NCBI RefSeq assembly: GCF_014873495.1
Contig: NZ_JADBGF010000001.1
Coordinates: 62,001 to 126,000 of the forward strand
Direction of reading: 5' to 3'
Source: Streptomyces stelliscabiei
GTDB taxonomy: Bacteria > Actinomycetota > Actinomycetes > Streptomycetales > Streptomycetaceae
Length of the DNA: 64,000 nucleotides
The translations under genes and the position numbers were made by a program. Under the pieces are notes generated by a model. That model saw nothing but the letters and a program-made list of their open reading frames with translations, did no database searches and had not been told where the DNA came from. Positions 61,313-64,000 of the stretch are shown here, one piece after another; the first letter of the stretch is position 1; each line of letters starts with the position of its first letter.

Positions 61313-62518
61313 ATGCGCACGCAGCGCCATACCGTCCGACTCGCCGACCTCACCGACGACTTCACCGCCGACCCCTACTCCGCTTTCAACTCGCTGCGCT
61401 CCCGCGGCTCCGTCCACCACGTGCGTTTCCCCACCGGGGACGAGTCATGGCTGGTGGTCGGGCACGAGGAAGTGCGTGTCGCGTTCGCCGACCCCAGGCT
61501 GCGCAATGACGTACGGCACTCTGCCGACTTCGAGGACGACGGGCTGTACTCCGTGGGCCGCAACATGCTCCAGGTCGACCCGCCCGATCACACCCGGCTG
61601 CGGACGCTCGTGGCCCGCGAGTTCACCGCCCGCCGCGTCCAGGCGCTGCGGCCCCGCGTTGAAGAGGCGGCCGGTGCGCTTCTGGACGCCGTGGCCGCCG
61701 ACGGCCGTGCCGACCTTGTGACCGCATACGCCTATCCGTTGCCGCTCACCATCATCTGCGAGCTGCTCGGCGTGCCGGACGTGGACCGGGATGCCTTCCG
61801 GGCGTGGTCCACGAAGGTCGTCGCCCTCGACGATGCGGAGCAGTCCGCCCGCGCCAGCCAGGAGATGGCCGCGTACCTCGCGGGGCTGGCGGAGGAGAAA
61901 CGGCGGCTTCGGGACGCCGCGGACAGCGATCTGCTGCACGCCCTGGTCCGCACCCACGACGGGGACGGCGGCGACCGGCTCACCCCGGAGGAACTGCTCG
62001 GAATGGCCTTCCTGCTGCTCGTCGCAGGGCACGAGACCACCGTCAACCTCATCGCCAACGCCGTCCACCTGCTGCTCGGCCATCCCGGGCAGCTCGCCGC
62101 CCTCCGTACCGACCCCGAGTTGCTGAAGGGCGCCGTGGAGGAGACGCTCCGCTTCGAGTCGCCCGCACCAGCGGGCACCTACCGCTACACCGCTGAACCG
62201 ATCACTCTCGACGGCGCCCGGATACCGGCGGGCGCACGTGTCGTGCTCTCCATCGCCGCCGCGAACCGCGACCCCGCACGCTTCCCCGCCCCCGACCGGT
62301 TCGACATCCACCGTGATCCGACCGAGACCCGTGCTCACCTCGCCTTCGGGTATGGCCTGCACCACTGCCTGGGCGCCCCGCTGGCACGGCTGGAGGCGAC
62401 CCTGGCCCTGCGTATCCTGCTGGACCGTTTCCCCCGCCTGGCCTTCGACGGAGACGGCACACCACGGTGGCGCCCCAGTCTCATGCGGAGCCTGCGAGAG
62501 CTGCCGGTGCGCTGGTAG
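61313..62518 (+). CDS. Cytochrome P450
   Basis: A 401-residue P450. The I-helix motif is LLVAGHETTVN, the ExxR motif EETLR, and the heme loop LAFGYGLHHCLGAP with ligand Cys352. MLQVDPPDHTRLRTLV is the typical C-helix block. I choose ATG 61313; the open frame upstream is not protein-like. No ferredoxin gene is adjacent, unlike the P450 at 19.2 kb. It is followed by a TetR gene with a palindromic operator and may be its target. Confidence 0.92.
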   Translation: MRTQRHTVRLADLTDDFTADPYSAFNSLRSRGSVHHVRFPTGDESWLVVGHEEVRVAFADPRLRNDVRHSADFEDDGLYSVGRNMLQVDPPDHTRLRTLVAREFTARRVQALRPRVEEAAGALLDAVAADGRADLVTAYAYPLPLTIICELLGVPDVDRDAFRAWSTKVVALDDAEQSARASQEMAAYLAGLAEEKRRLRDAADSDLLHALVRTHDGDGGDRLTPEELLGMAFLLLVAGHETTVNLIANAVHLLLGHPGQLAALRTDPELLKGAVEETLRFESPAPAGTYRYTAEPITLDGARIPAGARVVLSIAAANRDPARFPAPDRFDIHRDPTETRAHLAFGYGLHHCLGAPLARLEATLALRILLDRFPRLAFDGDGTPRWRPSLMRSLRELPVRW

Positions 62519-62646
62519 ACACGGCCCCCGCCGCCGAGGACGAACGCCGATCTGTACACCGAGCCTCCCTTTCGGCGCCGGTGGACCTCATGCCCACAGC
62601 GACAACTCAGGGGGAGGACTCCTGCTTGCTCGATCGTCGGTAGCAT

Positions 62647-62674
62647 CCGTACCGGGGAGCGCTCTCCGGTACGG
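62647..62674. promoter_or_regulatory. 28-bp palindromic TetR operator
   Basis: CCGTACCGGGGAG at 62647 onward mirrors CTCTCCGGTACGG, with the core GAGCGCTC. Only one position pair breaks the symmetry. It lies 27 bp before the TetR start, the usual place for autorepression, and the GAGCGCTC core is common in TetR operators. Confidence 0.8.
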
Positions 62675-62701
62675 GGGCGAGACGATCGGGAAGGAGGCAC
62701 G

Positions 62702-63358
62702 ATGGGCGGCCATGCGCCGACAGGGCGCCGCGACGCGCTGCGCAACCGGAAGCTGCTGGCACAGACGGCCCGTGAGGTCTTCGCCGAACAGGGATTGGAC
62801 GCCCCGCTCGACGTCATCGCTCGGCGCGCAGGTATCGGCAACGCGACCCTCTATCGCCACTTTCCGACCCGCGCCGCGCTCGTGGACGAGGTCTTCCGGG
62901 ATGCTCTCACGGAGACCGTGGCCGCCGGCGCCCAAGCACGCACTGCCGAGGACGCGTGGGCAGGGCTGACGCGATACCTGCACACCGTGTTCGCGACGCT
63001 TGCCGCAGACCGCGGCACCAACGACCTCATGACCACAAGTCTGGAAGGCGTGACCTCTCTGGACGCCATCCACACCCATAACCGCGAGACCATCGCGGAC
63101 CTGCTCTGCCGCGGTCAGGCGCAGGGCACCGTCCGTCCGAACCTCACCACCGAGGACGTCCTCTTCGCCCTGGCGGCGCTGGGCCGGGTCGTGCCCGCAC
63201 TGAGCACCGTCGCCCCCGACGCATGGACCCGCCCGCTTGCCTTGCTGCTTGACGGTTTCCGCGCCAATCCGGCCGCGTCCACCCTGCCCGTGCCGCCCCT
63301 GACCTCCGCCCAGCTCGGCAATGTGCTCCTCGAGCTCGGCCCGCACCGGCGGCGTTGA
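62702..63358 (+). CDS. TetR-family regulator (SBD-like domain)
   Basis: A 218-residue TetR protein. The helix-turn-helix reads LLAQTAREVFAEQGLDAPLDVIARRAG, then ATLYRHFPTRAALV. The C-terminal domain (LCRGQAQGTVRPNLTTEDV) belongs to the SBD_TetR group common in actinobacteria. A strong palindrome sits directly upstream. It probably represses itself and perhaps the P450 upstream or the convergent oxidoreductase gene. Confidence 0.9.
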   Translation: MGGHAPTGRRDALRNRKLLAQTAREVFAEQGLDAPLDVIARRAGIGNATLYRHFPTRAALVDEVFRDALTETVAAGAQARTAEDAWAGLTRYLHTVFATLAADRGTNDLMTTSLEGVTSLDAIHTHNRETIADLLCRGQAQGTVRPNLTTEDVLFALAALGRVVPALSTVAPDAWTRPLALLLDGFRANPAASTLPVPPLTSAQLGNVLLELGPHRRR

Positions 63359-64000
63359 AGGAGCCGCGCGGGAGATCGTCCCCCTCACCTCCCCGGAAGC
63401 GGCTCGCCCCCAGCAGCCGTCGCAAGGCGGCCACGATCGTGCGCCGTGCGAGTTCGATCTTGAAGGCGTTCTGCGGTCCGCCCTCCGCGGCGGCGAGTTC
63501 GGCTTCCGCCGCTTGCCTGAACGCTTCCTCGGTCGCCGGCCGGCCGAGCAGTATCCGTTCGGCTTCGGTGGCGCGCCACGGTTTCGTGCCGACCCCGCCC
63601 AGCGCGAGCCGCACCTCGCTGACCACGCCGTCCTCGACAGCGAGCGCGGCGGCGACGGAGACGAGGGCGAAGGCGTAGGATGCGCGGTCGCGGACCTTGC
63701 TGTAGCGCGAGTGCGCCGCGACCGGCACCGGTGGCAGCTCGACGGCTGTGATCAGTTCGTCTGCGGCGAGCACCGTCTCGGTGTGGGGCTTTCGCCGGGC
63801 AGCCGGTGGAAGTCGGCGACCGGGATGCGCCGCACTCCGCGTACGCTCTCCACCTCGACGACGGCGTCGAGCATCACCAGCGCCACCGCCATGTCCGAGG
63901 GATGCGTGGCGATGCAGTGCTCGCTCGCCCCCAGCACCACGCTGCCGCGGGAGAACCCGCCGATCGCGTCACAACCGCTGCCGGGTGCGCGCTTGTTGCA
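63144..64000 (-). pseudogene. Molybdo-hydroxylase FAD-binding subunit (XdhB/PaoB-like), frameshifted and cut by window edge
   Basis: The right part reads [19 protein letters not shown] and [19 protein letters not shown], the [4Fe-4S]-Cys region of PaoB-type FAD subunits, up to VADFHRLPG. Near 63790 one C appears to be missing and the protein continues in another frame as [35 protein letters not shown] and RRTIVAALRRLLG. After about 63400 the frame runs on as Arg-rich read-through and overlaps the TetR gene. Such subunits pass electrons between the Mo subunit and NAD in aldehyde or xanthine oxidation. Confidence 0.82.

Overview
The window looks like a chromosome-arm region of a Streptomyces or close relative. 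The signs are very high GC with G/C third positions, a WhiB-like protein, many TetR/LuxR/LysR/HxlR regulators, actinobacterial exporters and P450s, a rare TTA codon in a pathway regulator, and many broken genes and insertion-sequence scars. No rRNA, tRNA or CRISPR was seen.

Layout. (1) 1-2.4 kb: an SGNH-type esterase cut by the window edge, a YCII-type protein and a GNAT acetyltransferase. (2) 2.4-6.7 kb: a mobile-element pile-up. An intact IS256-family element (26-bp ends, 8-bp target duplication) sits inside an IS21/IstB remnant. Next to it is a three-gene recombinase module (frameshifted tyrosine recombinase, small HTH protein, zinc-ribbon recombinase) whose last gene now ends in an ISL3 transposase tail. 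(3) 7.5-23.3 kb: a biosynthetic cluster. On the minus strand are an MFS exporter and an EctD-like hydroxylase. On the plus strand are a CGNR regulator, a TrmB/LuxR-like regulator with a TTA codon, and an operon-like run: LysA/BtrK-type PLP decarboxylase, a fusion of holo-ACP synthase with a 3-aminoacyl-CoA ammonia-lyase-like hotdog domain, AMP-forming ligase, ACP, EctB, EctA-like, P450, ferredoxin, ferredoxin reductase, EctC-like and an NAD(P)H:quinone oxidoreductase-like flavoprotein. (4) 23.3-30 kb: a levansucrase and a PQQ-type sugar dehydrogenase among ISL3, IS3 and IS5 remnants. (5) 30-42 kb: a large LAL regulator, a qcrB pseudogene, membrane and secreted proteins, two TetR genes, an MFS exporter and a WhiB-like gene. 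(6) 42.8-51.5 kb: enoyl-CoA hydratase, HxlR, a second MFS exporter, a Tat-type nitroreductase, an FAD monooxygenase and an MMPL transporter. (7) 52-64 kb: a LysR-PhzF-OCD amino-acid locus with a truncated dehydratase, an alcohol-dehydrogenase-like oxidoreductase, an SGNH-ricin secreted esterase, several pseudogenes, a P450 with a TetR and its palindromic operator, and a frameshifted molybdo-hydroxylase FAD subunit.

How the genes fit together. The most interesting system is the 7.5-23.3 kb cluster. It holds homologues of all four ectoine/hydroxyectoine enzymes, but they are reordered and interleaved with carrier-protein chemistry. EctB and EctD keep their hallmarks. The EctA homologue has lost the CoA-binding RGxGxG motif, and the EctC homologue has His in place of the metal-ligand Tyr. 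I infer that an acid, perhaps an amino acid, is activated by the ligase onto the ACP, decarboxylated and possibly deaminated there, and passed to diaminobutyrate. The result would be a non-standard ectoine-like tetrahydropyrimidine, then oxidised by EctD and the P450. The product is not known to me.

A second system is a probable TetR regulon. Six copies of a 30-bp dyad motif occur as three pairs, 54-56 bp apart, in front of a GtrA-like gene, between a TetR gene and an MFS exporter, and in front of an FAD monooxygenase.
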